Assembly: GCA_030762175.1 (NCBI GenBank)
Contig: CM060834.1
Location: 25,346,001-25,410,000, forward strand
Length of the DNA stretch: 64,000 nt
Origin: Metallyticus violacea
Lineage: Eukaryota; Arthropoda; Insecta; Mantodea; Metallyticidae
Reading direction: 5' to 3'
Shown here: positions 32,722 to 44,054 of the stretch, one piece after another
How the letters are laid out: each line of letters opens with the position of its first letter
Position numbering within the stretch: position 1 is the stretch's first letter
Program-made: the position numbers and the translations under genes
The notes under the pieces: generated by a model
Seen by the model: only the letters and a program-made list of their open reading frames with translations
Databases searched by the model: none
Told to the model about the DNA's origin: nothing

Positions 32722-33918
32722 CGAGGGTAAGTCATTAAGTTACAAATATATATACAAATTAAATAAAACTCAGTTTGAAATATACTTTTATTTCTCAACA
32801 TAATCTCCCTGTACGTTTAGGCACTTATTCCACAGTTTCACAAGCCCATGAAAACCAGCAGCATAAAATTGTTTGGAATTGTCTGAACCAATTAGGGACT
32901 TCCCTTTCTACAGTTTCTTCGTCGAGAAAAATGTTCACCCGAAGGGCCGAAGAAATGGAAGTCGCTTGGAGCAAAGTTCAGACTATATGGAGGATGGAGA
33001 GGATTTCGCAATTGAAATTTCGCAGCATTTCATCTATCTTGTTGGCAGAATGAAGAAGGATCTTGTCATGCAAGAGCAACACGACTTTGGCGAGCAGTCT
33101 GATTGCTTCCATTGAATGGCCTTACGAAGTTTCCTGAGGATGTTACAGTAGCAGTCGGCATTTTTCGTTTGGTCCTTGAGACTGGAATGCGGTGAGCAGT
33201 ATGCCTTCGCGATCCCAGAAGACTATGAGCATCACTTTTCCGAAGACGGTGTCGCCTTATTTTTATTTATTTATTTTTTTTTTTCACGGCTGACGCAGGA
33301 TGTTTCCACTGCATTGAAGCACTTTTTCTCTCGCGCTGTAATGGTGAACCCAAGACTCATCATAATTTACAACTCGTGGTACTGTAATGCCGGACTCATT
33401 CTTTACATTTTGTGTTGTGGGGTTAGTGCACAGACTAAACACCTAACTTGTCATACATTATGAACTGACCATGGCATGCGAACATCAATGGCAGCTGCTT
33501 CTGTCTGTTCGTATTGGCTTCAAAACTTTGCAAATTCGCCTCTTTGGCAGTCTCCGTTGGTCGGCCGACGCGGTGTTTGTCTTCGATACGTTCTTGTTCA
33601 AAGAAATTCTGCACCCAACGGCTTAACATGTAAGACACTCCTCAACATACATGAGAAACATTTCTTTGTGTATATTCTTTGATTCCACACCTTTTGCCAG
33701 CAAAAATCACACAGCGGAAAATGCCCGAGGATGGCACACTCAAAAGAGCGACCATCTTGCAACTGCTGTTTCAATATTGTAAACATCGGTTGTCTCGTAT
33801 CGAATGTTACCAATTGCCACCGGACGGATACTGCCATCTAATGGCGATAGCCTCAGTTCATTCAAACATTTGGTCGTTCCCACTTCAATATGTAAACTTA
33901 ATGACTTACCCTCCTGCA
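32722..33918 (-). mobile_element. Mariner element, near full length (lineage 4)
   Basis: The terminal repeats share GAGGGTAAGTCATTAAGTT: the left copy is at 32,723-32,741 and the right copy, on the minus strand, begins near 33,914. TA flanks both ends (32,720-32,721 and 33,919-33,920). The length of about 1.2 kb is normal for mariner. Minus-strand translation in several frames gives WVQNFFEQERIEDKHRVGRP and then NYDESWVHHYSARE, with the first aspartate. GKVMLIVFWDREGILLTAF and VLLLHDKILLHSANK carry the second aspartate, and FAPSDFHFFG the third. All three catalytic aspartates are thus legible but lie in different frames. Frameshifts, stops and loss of the second helix-turn-helix make it inactive. 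Confidence 0.92.
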
Positions 33919-33924
33919 TAACGA

Positions 33925-34495
33925 AAATTAAAAGCCCTCTTTTCTTTATAATAGCAATGTTCATTTAAAAGAATTAACGAAATTTCCCGCAAAATTGATA
34001 CCTAATGGATCTCTCACGCACGCACATACACAAAAACAATAAAATTGGTCTATGTTGGACATGATGGAAGCAGCCACATTTCTTATTTTAACATGTCGAA
34101 AAATTTATTTGAGCACCCCGATATTCTACATCTTTTATGGTACGCAATTTGGACATTACCGGCAACTCTGCCACCTGTTAAGGTGTGAGTGCTATTGAAT
34201 ACTTCTATAGTGTGCAATTAGCCATAGAAAACAGAAAGTTGTTATTGTTTCAGAAACAGGAAATCTACAAAGGAGTTTGTAATATGTAAATCAACATAAA
34301 TGTCAATAACATGCAAAACAGCCCAAGAAAAAAGTTTTTGAAGTTTTGTGGCTTTGACGGAGCAAGAACATTCGAGTTAATGGATTAACTCTGCAAGAAA
34401 AAGCAAAATAAATTGAACGTAACCGCACTTTCTGCCGCTATAGTTGCCTTGATCGTTTCCGAATGCAATCATTCTCTCCCCCCCCGCACCGATTT
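33925..34495. other. Unannotated stretch
   Basis: No element recognised. It contains a short (AC)-rich patch near 34,015-34,035. Confidence 0.5.
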
Positions 34496-34499
34496 TTTA

Positions 34500-34680
34500 G
34501 CATTTAATAATGTTTCTACTACCGTTGCATCATAAACGGCGGACACTGATGATGCGTGAGATGAACTTATAAATTGGGAAATATATTTTTTCATTTAAAG
34601 GAAGGCCTACCAGGGTGGACCGTCCTAGTGGGAATCAAGTCCCAAACTTTCCATCCATAAGACCGTGATCTCGGAAACCG
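34500..34680 (-). mobile_element. SINE-A copy, strongly degraded
   Basis: GGCGGACACTGATGATGCGT and AAACTTATAAATTGGGAAAT-like text mark the tail half of SINE-A on the minus strand. The central body with the CCTCATAAATGGC motif is missing. The head is reduced to a degenerate B box (GGACTTGATTCCCAC on the minus strand). It looks like the oldest of the SINE-A copies here. Confidence 0.7.
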
Positions 34681-34689
34681 TGTCGGTTT

Positions 34690-35278
34690 TCTCTATCTAC
34701 ACCTCCTTAAGTTATGCACTTGTAACTACATTTTGTGAAACGGGAAGATTTCTTTATCTCTGGGAGGAATTACAAGAGAAAGTGTACAAACCAATCCACA
34801 CACTTTATGTGAACCTAAAACCAACATTTGTCAAGAAATTGCTGCAATTTCTCAGAGGGAACTGCAGAATGTAACGAGAAATGTCCTAAGCAGGCGTCAG
34901 AAATGCTTGAAGAACGAAGGGAGGCAGTTCCAGCAGTAATTAACTTTTCTTTTTAAGTGTTTATGTTCGGTTAGTTAGAAATAACTTACGCGACAAACCG
35001 TACTACATTTACTGCGGACTTCCTGTCACCCGCACCGCCGACACAGCAGCCAACCTCGCCGGCCGGCCGCACACAGAGAAACCGGTTGCACGAAGGATCG
35101 TTCACCCCGTATGTGTGTATACATACATATATAGAGTGCATAAAGATTATTTGAGTGTATGTGTAGGTAGCAGTTTGTCAATTTGAGTGAGGCTTTGTAA
35201 GCGAGCATTTGTGCGTTCATGTGTTACTTGATGTTTTCACTGTGTGCCTGTTGTTCTTCAGTTTTGCAGCTAAATATA

Positions 35279-35317
<39 letters not shown>

Positions 35318-36690
35318 CATAACATTTATGTAGGATACATATGTAAAAACGGATTCTTACAGATAAATGGTAGGCCAATAAATATTAACACTAATATAAA
35401 ATACTACCTTTATAATCAGCAACTCTAGTCCCATTTTTTCTTTTAGACGAATTTGAGTGCTAAAGCCTCAGAACACACCCACACATCTCACTACATTTGT
35501 GTTGACAGTTCTTTCAAACAACTCAGAATAAACGTTTAACTTTACCTGTGGCCTCAATACAGTTTGCAGTTGTTACCCATTATCCCAAGTAAAATTTGTT
35601 TTAAATTTCAAACCAGACTCTTTTACAGGTTTTCATTGTATTTTTTCTCTCCATTATATCAAAACAATATGAATATTTTAGTAAAAATCCAACTTTCATA
35701 TAAAAGTGCCCAGAAAAACTAGACTGCGCCAATGCTCTGACTTAAATGAATACACGAAAAGCGCGGAAAGGAACAAAATTAAGTTGCTATGAGAGAAGCT
35801 GGATAAGTAGAAGGATGTGGACCATATGTTTATGTCCAAAGTACGCGAAGAGAGCATTAATAATACTGAGATTAAGATCACCCGACTCCAGGCGTCAGGA
35901 ACTTTCTCATTATGCGTACGTCTGCTTGCAGTTCTAGTTGCTGTCTTCTCCGCCAGAGGTATGCACCAGGGCCCCCTTGAGCTTCAGATTTTTAATTAGA
36001 GAGAAGCTTTTCTTACTCTCATATCGCGAATGTAATGCGAATTACAAAAGAGAAGGACTTTCCTGAGAGCAGAAAGCTGTAGCTAAACTCTTAAGTGCAT
36101 GGAGGTAATTTGTTTTGTTTTAAATGAGCACAGCCAGCGCAGTTTGTTTTTGGTGGGCTCAAATAGCTGCAGGCTGCCAGTTTGATTGCTTTTCCACTGA
36201 CAGTAAAACGGGATCAGCGGCGATGCTTGAAATGTAAGCAATTGTCTAGTCTGCTTTAAGCGTATACTACCGCAATTGGAAAAAAGAGAGAATATCGAAT
36301 GAAAAATGAATCGATTGTTTGATTCGATTATTTTGAAAACGAAATTCAGCAAATCGATTTTTTTCCCAATGAAAGTTATTGACTAATGTAAATTTAAATA
36401 AAGATTATTCTTTGGAATGAAAATGTGTATATCACAGGAGCCTACACACAACATGTACGAACACACCAGGTGCAGGAGATACAGACCAGCTGCACCAATC
36501 TTTTATCCCGTATATGTAGTTACTTTCATGGTTTTTCCATTTTAATTTAAATTTAAACAATTTCTGAGTGCTGTCATGCAAATTTATTGGCAATAGTGCG
36601 CTGCTTTGGCACCTTTCAACAGTCCTTATGGCCCATCCCCACGAATATATAAATATAATATGTGCAAACATAATCATAATATTTTAACAA
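34690..36690. other. Unannotated stretch with microsatellite
   Basis: Apart from the (TA)n tract at 35,274-35,316 I see no element. A GC-rich patch with GCCGGCCGGCCGC lies at about 35,058-35,070. Short frames on both strands (for example 36,083-36,352 and 36,432-36,677 on the minus strand) have no recognised domain. Confidence 0.45.
35274..35316. repeat. (TA)n microsatellite
   Basis: About 21 TA units with one TATG interruption near the left edge. Confidence 0.95.
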
Positions 36691-36691
36691 T

Positions 36692-36719
36692 GTATATATA
36701 TATATATATATATATATAT
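36692..36719. repeat. (TA)n microsatellite
   Basis: About fourteen uninterrupted TA units. Confidence 0.95.
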
Positions 36720-36999
36720 GTTACGTAACAAAAACCGCTCCCTTCAGAGGAGAAAGGAAGGAGGGGAGTTTTCTCTATACGTTATATTAATTATTGTCTA
36801 AAATACCGGATTATAATTTAAATTTTATACAATCGCAAAACTGTTCTAAAAATATTTCAACTTTTAAATATTTGTAATGTTTACAAAAATTACATTTATT
36901 TATACTAAGAGTGGATTCTTGATATCTTGTATCAGGAACAACTCCTGAGAATTTATTGTGCTAAGCGCCGAATAAGTTCGGAGGGCCTTGGAGTCATTC

Positions 37000-37130
37000 A
37001 CATAAAGAAATGATGGAAAACACTTGAAAAAAAATCTCAGTTAGGATGCAACCAAACCGGGAATTGAGCCAAGGCCTACCCAGTGAGAAACGCAAACGCT
37101 ACCGCTAGACTAGGTGGCGATAACCTACAT
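37000..37130 (-). mobile_element. SINE-C copy (tRNA-like head), diverged
   Basis: The minus strand reads ACCTAGTCTAGCGGTAGCGT near 37,115, an A box, and GGCTCAATTCCCGG near 37,060, a B box. The head resembles that of the plus-strand SINE at 43,786, and both share CTAG(C/T)GGTAGCGTTTGC. A T-rich stretch and a TTTTCC-containing body follow on the minus strand, as in that copy. No target duplication was found. Confidence 0.6.
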
Positions 37131-37134
37131 TGTT

Positions 37135-38050
37135 TACTTCAGAATCTTATGAATCGCAGAGTGTATCAAACCAGAACACGTGGTGGTTTGTGGAGGGAAA
37201 TTTTAGCAGCATTGTTGGCTACTTTTAACAAACGTATATCATAGAAATAACAGCTGATCAAACTTATAGCGACATGGAAATTGTTCCCTGCCATGAAATA
37301 TCTGGCTTCTAACAGTATGCGGGCAGCTGAGGGTTAACTTTATCGACTGAGGGGAAAGGACTTGGCCTGATTTACAGAGTCCACTGCAGATCAGAGAGAG
37401 AGGATATAGAGAGAAGCCATGATTTACACCCTTAGTTCAGGGTCTGCCCTAGAGGGAGGAAGAGGGAGGGGCGAAACATTAAGGGTATATTCCTGGCTAG
37501 CCAGCCAGCCTCCCAGGAGTCCATGTAAAGTAACTTACAAGCCCCTCCGAGATTCTAGCAACAATATATTATTTTGTAGAACCTAGATTGAATTTCAAAT
37601 TTAGTTAGTGCTTCTAAAACTCTCTCATGAAACAAGAGTTGTTTTGGAAAGTTCTCTTTATGTCGCAGTACGTAAAGAAAGAAGTTCGCTGTTGGGTTGA
37701 CATGAATCGAGGACTTGAAATATCAAATTATGTTCCAATATAAGTTACCTATCAATCTGACCAAATGCCATGAAATTCATATCTGAAAACAGCTCAAAAT
37801 ATGAGCGGTAGATGACACTGGTGCATACTCCACAGGTCCATGATCATGTGCCATTGGCTGTTGAACTTTCACTTTTTTATAAAAGTCTTATTTGTAGTTA
37901 GTGTGTAGTATTCAGTGTTACAACTATACCAGAAGTTGCAAGACATCTAAAAGTATTGAGGATTCGGTTTATTTGCTTAGGTGTGAGGAAAATTAAAAGC
38001 TGCAGGAAAACCCTGGGACAGAAAAATGAAAGACCATATCCAGAGATTTA
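37135..38050. other. Unannotated stretch
   Basis: No recognised element. A purine-rich block at about 37,430-37,480 (GAGGGAGGAAGAGGGAGGGG) stands out in composition only. Confidence 0.5.
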
Positions 38051-38053
38051 CTA

Positions 38054-39191
38054 GGGTTGTTCTAAAAGTTCTCGACTTGACTCAGAGATGTCGTGAAGAT
38101 GACCCAATTTCTATGATAGTTGTTAAGTGTTATCCTTTAGATTGCTCGGTGTTATCCTTTGGATTGCTCGCTGTAAAGTTTCAGACGCATAAGTGTAGTC
38201 GCTTGTTTTTGACGTTGTGTAAAGAAACTAGTGTTAAAACTTTTCTCAAAATGGATAAAAACTGAAATACGAGCTATGATAAAGTAGTTAGTTTTGAAGG
38301 GTTTATTCCCAACTGAAATCAAAATGAGTTAAATTGTATATTAAAGGATTCTTTCCCTTCATTTTGGATGGTTAAGCGTGGTCGTACATCCATTCAAGAT
38401 GATAAGCGCTCAGGGCTTCCTAAACTGCCACGACCGACGGAATTGTGACAAAGTCACAAGAGCGTACTTAATGATCGCCGATTGGCTGACATTGCAAAGA
38501 CCTCCATAAGCCATATACACTATATCTTGCATGAAGTTTTGGTAAGTTTTCCGCTCGATAAATGCAACGATGTTAACAGTGAACCTAAAACGCATTCTAA
38601 AGAACATTTTGCAAATGTGTTTAGATTGTTTAAACGCAATTTCAGTGAGTTTCTCCAAAAGTTCATAAAAGTAGATGAAACATGATTTCACCACTACACG
38701 CTAGAGACGAGGGAGCGGTGCAAACAGTGGGTGGCAACAGGTGAAAGTGCACCAAAGAAAGCAAAAACGGCTCCAACTGCAGGAAATGATGGTATGGTGC
38801 TCATAGACTACCTCCAGAAGGGCAGAACATTCAGGCTAAACGTCCGCACCTTGTGAAAAAGAAAGTTCTCTTTTATCACGATAACCCGCCTACACACACG
38901 TCTAGCGTTGTTGCTACAAAACTGCATGGCCTCCGCTTCCAAGTGCTTCCACATTTGGTTCCCAGCGATTACTATTTGCTTCCATACCTGAAGAAATGAC
39001 AGTGGACGAAGATTCACATCAAATATGAGGTGAAGCTTAGACAAGCGCTTAATTTTATTTTACTGAGGTTATTAAAAAGTTAGCAAATCGTATTGAATTA
39101 CCAGGTGACTATATTGAAAAAATAAAACAAAATAAATCTCTTAAATCTTGTGTTATCTTGATCAGGACCGGAGCTTTTAGAGCGCCCCTTG
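38054..39191 (+). mobile_element. Mariner element, near full length (lineage 5)
   Basis: The imperfect terminal repeats share TCTAAAAGTTCTCG (left, from about 38,062) and TCTAAAAGCTCCGG (right, minus strand). TA lies at 38,052-38,053 and 39,192-39,193. Translation across frames gives DRRLADIAKTSISHIHYILH (second helix-turn-helix) and then FLQKFIKVDET, with the first aspartate and a stop directly after. HHYTLETRERCKQWVATGES and KKAKTAPTAG follow. YHDN carries the second aspartate and LVPSDYYLLPYLKK the third. All three catalytic aspartates survive, but in different frames. A 22-bp tandem duplication lies near the left end (38,126-38,169). Length is normal for mariner; the reading frame is not. 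Confidence 0.9.
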
Positions 39192-39384
39192 TAGTTTCTC
39201 ATATATTGTTTAATAATACAGTGAGATTATTTAATTTTCCGGCTGGTACAGCGCGGCTGCATACTGGCAGAATTCAAAGCAGTATCATACGTATGCAGAT
39301 AGCAGCATGTAGTTTGAGGAAGACTGTCAGCGAATGTTATACGTTTATATGTTACCGGTGCTTTCACTGTATGTAAATTGATCG

Positions 39385-39560
39385 TCAGTTATGCCTACAT
39401 AGGATTTTACGTACAATACAAATGTGAAAACGGATTTAGTAGAGCATCGGTAAAGCAATTTGCAAGAAAATTTCCTGGCAATCAAATTACAGGTACAAAA
39501 TCTGTTCGCCAACTTAAACCGGCATGTTCTTACGGAAAAATAAATAATAATAAACGTTGT
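39385..39560 (+). pseudogene. Possible DUF4817 N-terminal fragment
   Basis: KCENGFSRASVKQFARKFPG followed by NQITGTKSVRQL resembles the first helix-turn-helix of the DUF4817 transposases: an acidic or polar start, then a KFPG motif and a conserved turn. No second helix-turn-helix or catalytic domain follows. It lies about 1 kb from a clearer copy in the same orientation, and may be a separate insertion or a piece of it. Confidence 0.5.
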
Positions 39561-39579
39561 GCTTAAATATACACTTTTT

Positions 39580-40550
39580 CATAATTGTTGGAATATTTGC
39601 ATGATCTACTTTTATGAGTAATTTCGGTATTTGAGATATCCGTGGTGATTACATTCATTAGAATGTGGTTGGTTTTATTCTTAGGTGTCCAGTATAAGGT
39701 AAATAGGATGTCCAACTACAATAGAGAAGTTTTACTGTACTAGGTCTGCGACCGGTGGGCTCCTTATTTTTAAATTTGCCATCCGCTCGAATAGTTGGCC
39801 ATCAAGTATTTCCAAGGAGAGTATATTGAAAGACAAGGAAAATACAAATAAAAATAAAATAAACATTTAGTTTAAGGAGTAGAACATAATAATCAACCCG
39901 TATGTGACAAAGCAAGAAAAACATTTACCTGCAAATGGAAATTAAAACTTACTTAATGACATTTTTTCGATTATGTTGCGTCCTTGCCTTGACACTATTA
40001 AAATAGTTAAAGACGCGCAAAACCTGAAGCCAAACACTGTCAAGCAATTGATCCGGGCTATACTGCATAAAGAGCGATTTTGTGTGTATGTCCGTAAAGC
40101 GAGAGCATATCGGTTATTTCCGAAATATCAGACATTCCAGCGAAATAATAGACAGTGAAAAAATGATCATATTGAAATTCTACTGCACTGCTCCAAAGAG
40201 AATGTAACGATAAAATATTTCAGTAAAGATAAAAAGTCATTGTAGATGAAACGTATTTGGCAAACTCTAAAACCCTAAAATAAAAGACGTTTTGTTATAT
40301 ACTCTTAGCTATAGTATGCAAGTTTAGTTTAATTTTATATGTAACAAAATTTGAACATAATTGAAGAAGTCTTACTTAGGCTAAAACTATTCGAAAATAA
40401 AATGAAAATTTTGCACCTAATATTAGAGGTACACCCAACGATTAAATATAAAGCCTTTGGATAGTACAGAAAGACTATGTAAGCAAAAAGATACTCGCAC
40501 GTTGTTTTAAGTCTCGGCCAAGGCAATATTTATGTGTAAATGTTATTATA
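39580..40550. other. Unannotated stretch
   Basis: A 61-codon plus-strand frame at 39,973-40,158 has no domain I can name. It could be part of a transposon spanning 39.4-41.1 kb, but I cannot show this. Otherwise the DNA is AT-rich. Confidence 0.4.
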
Positions 40551-40554
40551 AATA

Positions 40555-41090
40555 CCAATCAGCTCTTCGCATTCGTGAGGAATTAATTCGAAAGTTCCCT
40601 GGACAATTGCCCTCTTCCAGAGCTGCAATTCACATTCTTGTGAATAAATTTGATACTTCTGGTTGAGTGCAAAATAAGATACACGTGCGAATAAGTACAG
40701 TATTAACAGAAGTCTAATTAGACGAAATTGGTGCAAATCTTGAACGTTTGCCAACAAAACTACTACCAAAATTAGCATAACAGAAGGGATTTCAGTATCT
40801 TCTGCACTTACAAACAGCAAAATTATTAAAATTGAAACTTTAGAAGTATCGCGTGTAAAGTATTTATCGTCTACGATAAAAAGATCCCGTAGCAGGTGTG
40901 CATTATTGTGAGTGGTTTCTTTCACCAGTGACTGAAGCGTTAATCGCCACAGCTTGTATTATTTTCAGACGAGGCATGGTCCCACCAAAATGGCAGTGTC
41001 AGAATGCAGTCACAAATTTAGAAAAACTCAAAAGAAAATTTAAAAAATATGACGATAAACAGCAAAATACAAAATTGTATTACATTTTAA
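40555..41090 (+). pseudogene. DUF4817-type transposase fragment
   Basis: LRIREELIRKFPGQLPSSRA followed by AIHILVNKFDTSG is the first helix-turn-helix. VRISTVLTEV and LDEIGANLERLPTK follow as the second. After frameshifts FSDEAWSHQNG (about 40,963-40,995) is the motif around the first catalytic aspartate (codon 40,968-40,970), usually FSDEAWFHLNG. The later catalytic segments are missing. Stops follow SG and EV. It shares the family of the remnants at 10.9, 14.9 and 18.0 kb. Confidence 0.78.
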
Positions 41091-41279
41091 AACAGGTATG
41101 AATGTTTTTATCCCGAAAATTTAAGTTGTAAAGAAAATATGTTGCAAGATCTAATTTATGGCATCCACAGATACATATGGTCGATGCATGTGTATATGCA
41201 TATAACTTTTCTACATAATTTTCCGGTTTGAAAACACATTTTTATCAGCTGACAGGAAGCTTCTTAATCCCATTATCGA

Positions 41280-41545
41280 AGAAAGGGTTGCGTTGGGTTT
41301 CCAGCCTTGCGCGTGAATGCATCCTTTTTTCGGGCGTAAAATCCTAAGTATCGTCGCTTCCTTCGGAAGGAAAGTAAAGTCGTCAGTCCGATGTCGTAGA
41401 TTTATGGCAAGGAAAAGAACCTCAAGAGAAGGAAAGAACCTGAAAGAAGAGAAGAGATTTCTGAGCAACATTTTACGCCCTGAATTGAATGGGACACTAA
41501 TGTCCTGAGATGTTAAAGAGCGTTTGTAAATAAATAAAAGTTGTC
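41280..41545 (+). mobile_element. SINE-B copy, head lost
   Basis: Body and tail of a plus-strand SINE-B are present, from CGGGCGTAAAATCCTAAGTA to AGAGCGTTTGTAAATAAATA. The tRNA-like head is replaced by unrelated or unrecognisable sequence before about 41,320. An internal duplication of AGAACCTCAAGAGAAGGAAAG-like text is visible around 41,415-41,450. No target duplication was seen. Confidence 0.82.
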
Positions 41546-41554
41546 CAGTGGGAT

Positions 41555-42565
41555 TTGTTTCAGTTTTTCCTTTGTCAAAACAGCTGTATGTGAACGGAGA
41601 AGAACTTATCGAATGGGTTGTTGACGTCTATGCAGTCAGACTGTTGACTGTCCGATGTTCATGAAGCAAATCTACGAGCAATGCACCGGAGTCGTACAAA
41701 GATGTCAAGAAAACCTGCAAGTGTTTTTGTTTTGGCTTTTCCTTTACTCCATGATCTCTTGCTTCAACCCAGAAGTACAATGGTTTCATGATTTAAAGTA
41801 GAAACATTTCTCCTCGCCCCGGTGTTGAGACAAAAACCTCTGATACATATCCATACGTGGAATGTTTTGATCCTCATTGAAAAATCTGCTTTGTCGGAAA
41901 ATTTCAGTAATAAAAGTCATGAGATTAAATACTTTCACGACTTATCCAACCCCAGAAGGCATTTCAGAAATTGTCAAGCCGGTCATACTTCATAAAGTTC
42001 CGAGTGACTTGAATTATTCCGTCCGAGATCGACGTTAGTGACTTTCGTTTTCTACAGTTGCTCATCTGCCTGTAAATTTTCTGTCCCAATTTTAATATTT
42101 ATTTCTGATTACCAAACTATGCTCTACTGCCAAATTTTGATCGGTTTTATGCCCTTCCGTATCAAAAACTTATGGACTGCGCATTCGACAAGTGTACGGC
42201 CTTGGACATGATGCTAATGGCACTGTTCGAGGCGAACTGGTTTCCTCCCCTATTCCTGAAACTGTCGCGTAAGGTTTAAAACGCGCGTCCCGCTTAGTAC
42301 TGCTCACAAACAGTAAAAACCAACATTCCAATTTATATTTCATTCATCCTTGTATTGAAAACATCCGCCAAACAAAACGTTCCGTACTCCAGAACTCAAG
42401 AGAAACTCTGCTGAAGAAAAAACACAGTAAAATGTCCGTCAAGCAGGAGCCTCATAAACTACGCGAATTCCTCAGCAAGTCGAATTTGAGAACGTCATTA
42501 CAGAACGCTAGAGCAGACATTGAGTTTGCAGATATTGGGAGGAAGCAGTGACTCGTGTGTCCACT
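41555..42565. other. Unidentified region with fragmentary coding look
   Basis: Several short plus-strand frames look protein-like in composition, for example NGEELIEWVVDVYAVRLLTV near 41,590-41,650 and TPEGISEIVKPVILHKVP near 41,950-42,005. I cannot place them in any family. They could be a decayed element of an unrecognised class. No terminal repeats were found. Confidence 0.3.
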
Positions 42566-42574
42566 ATTAGAAAA

Positions 42575-42864
42575 TAATTATAAATTTGTGCCGTTCTAAG
42601 TCTTTTTAAATTTTGGTTTTTAGGTATACCCCCACTAATGATGATTCACTTTTTCTGATTTCCAGAAACCAGTTTTTTTATCTTTATTTTATTTAATTTA
42701 TTTTTATTTCTTTGCGAAAGAAATTTTGGTGCCACTAGAGCGATTTTTAAATTTGGGTTTCAGACAAACCCTCGATTATAATCTGCTTTCGCTTCTGCTT
42801 CGCTACTGATTTGATAAAGTAATACAAATATTTTCAGAAAACTTTTGTATTACTTTATTTCAAT

Positions 42865-42917
<53 letters not shown>

Positions 42918-43300
42918 TTAAACAAATTAGCTGCTAGAAAGGTTTTTAAATTTTGGTTTAGGTTAAACCCCACTGTTTACATTTCGGTTTTCAGGTATAC
43001 CCCCACTACTAATGATCCAGTTTTCCAAAAAAAACGTTTTTCTTAATTTATTTAAATGGCATATACTGATTTTTGTTGAGAAAACTCAAATATTGGCGGC
43101 ACTAGAGAAATTTTTTTTATTTTGGGTTAAAACCCCTCCTAGCAATCTAATTTCGCTTATTTTCAGAAACTGTTTTGCTTATTTTATTTTAATAGCATAT
43201 ACCGAGTTTCGTTGAGAAAAAAAATTGCGGCCGCTGGAGCGATTTGTACATGCTTGTTTCAGGTCTATCCCCACTTCTAATGGTCCAATTTTGCTGGTTA
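42575..43300 (+). repeat. Satellite-like tandem array, about five units
   Basis: Diverged units repeat in tandem. Each contains a CTAGAGCGATTTTTAAATTT-like motif, a GTATACCCCCACT-like motif, a TTTCAGAAAC-like motif and a GAGTTTCGTTGAGAAAA-like motif. Unit starts fall near 42,738, 42,933, 43,101 and 43,235, and one further unit precedes them. Spacing varies between about 130 and 195 bases, partly because a (TA)n tract has grown inside one unit (42,869-42,915). The family is the one seen at 55.6-56.4 kb on the other strand. A GCGGCCGC site in the last unit matches the same position at 10,373-10,380. Confidence 0.85.
42869..42915. repeat. (TA)n microsatellite within satellite unit
   Basis: About 23 TA units lie after GGCA, replacing the point where other units carry GGCATATACTGA. 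Confidence 0.95.
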
Positions 43301-43412
43301 ACGAACTCCCATTGTTTGTCAACTAATCGTTACGTGCAGAGTTTCGAAAACATTTCGGTAGCTAGAACGTTAACGCACACACATAAATCTCATTACTGGT
43401 GCCTAGTAAGTA

Positions 43413-43439
43413 GGATGGATGGATGGATGGATGGATGGA
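43413..43439 (+). repeat. (GGAT)n microsatellite
   Basis: About six and a half GGAT units in the right flank of the satellite repeat. The corresponding flank at 10.6 kb has a single GGAT. Confidence 0.95.
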
Positions 43440-43785
43440 GATTTGAAGACTTTTTCAAAAACCTTTTCTTGGGCGCACAGTAATTGCACATTCCTTCGGA
43501 ACTCGCTAAAGACGGATCTTCCTAACTGATATCTAAAATCCTTCCATCCGGTATAAACATATATTATACCACCTATGTCCTAAAATAATTGTCCCAATTT
43601 TTTCACAGGTATTTATTGACAATCAATGAACATCATAGATACTTATTTACAGAGAGTACTGATAAAAAGTAATGCGTAGATGATATTAGCAGTACTCTCA
43701 GATGATCAGTCACTCAACATGGCGTACATCAGTACTGTTGGATATGTCAGAGTAGTAATGGAGAACTGAACAGAAACACACTCGT

Positions 43786-44050
43786 CGTGCCTCTAGTGGT
43801 AGCGTTTGCCACTACTAATTCGGAGGTTCTGGGTTCTAATCAAACTCAAGTTAGCTTGTTTGGGTAAGGTTTTTTTTTTTTTCGGAGTTTTTCCTCACCC
43901 TGAGAAGATGAATGCCAGATAGCTTTAAGGTGTCAAGAACTTCGAGCTCATTTACTCATCATTAATTTCATTACATTCACCCCTAGAGCCTTATACCTGT
44001 AGTATACCAGCACGATCTACAGAAGACCAATGCAGACAAAGCGACAATAA
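43786..44050 (+). mobile_element. SINE-C copy
   Basis: The tRNA-like head starts near 43,787. The A box is CTCTAGTGGTAGCGTTTGCC and the B box region is GGGTTCTAATC at about 43,830-43,840. The body has a T-rich run followed by CGGAGTTTTTCCTCACCC and the GATGAATGCCAGATAGC stretch, a layout I recall from widespread insect tRNA-derived SINEs. The tail ends AAATAAAACA near 44,060. ACACTC strings on both sides are a weak candidate duplication. Confidence 0.72.
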
Positions 44051-44054
44051 ATAA

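Noticed and set aside
35058..35070. GC-rich patch with GCCGGCCGGCCGC as a CpG-island promoter
   Set aside because: It is very short and isolated, with no transcript-like sequence following it.
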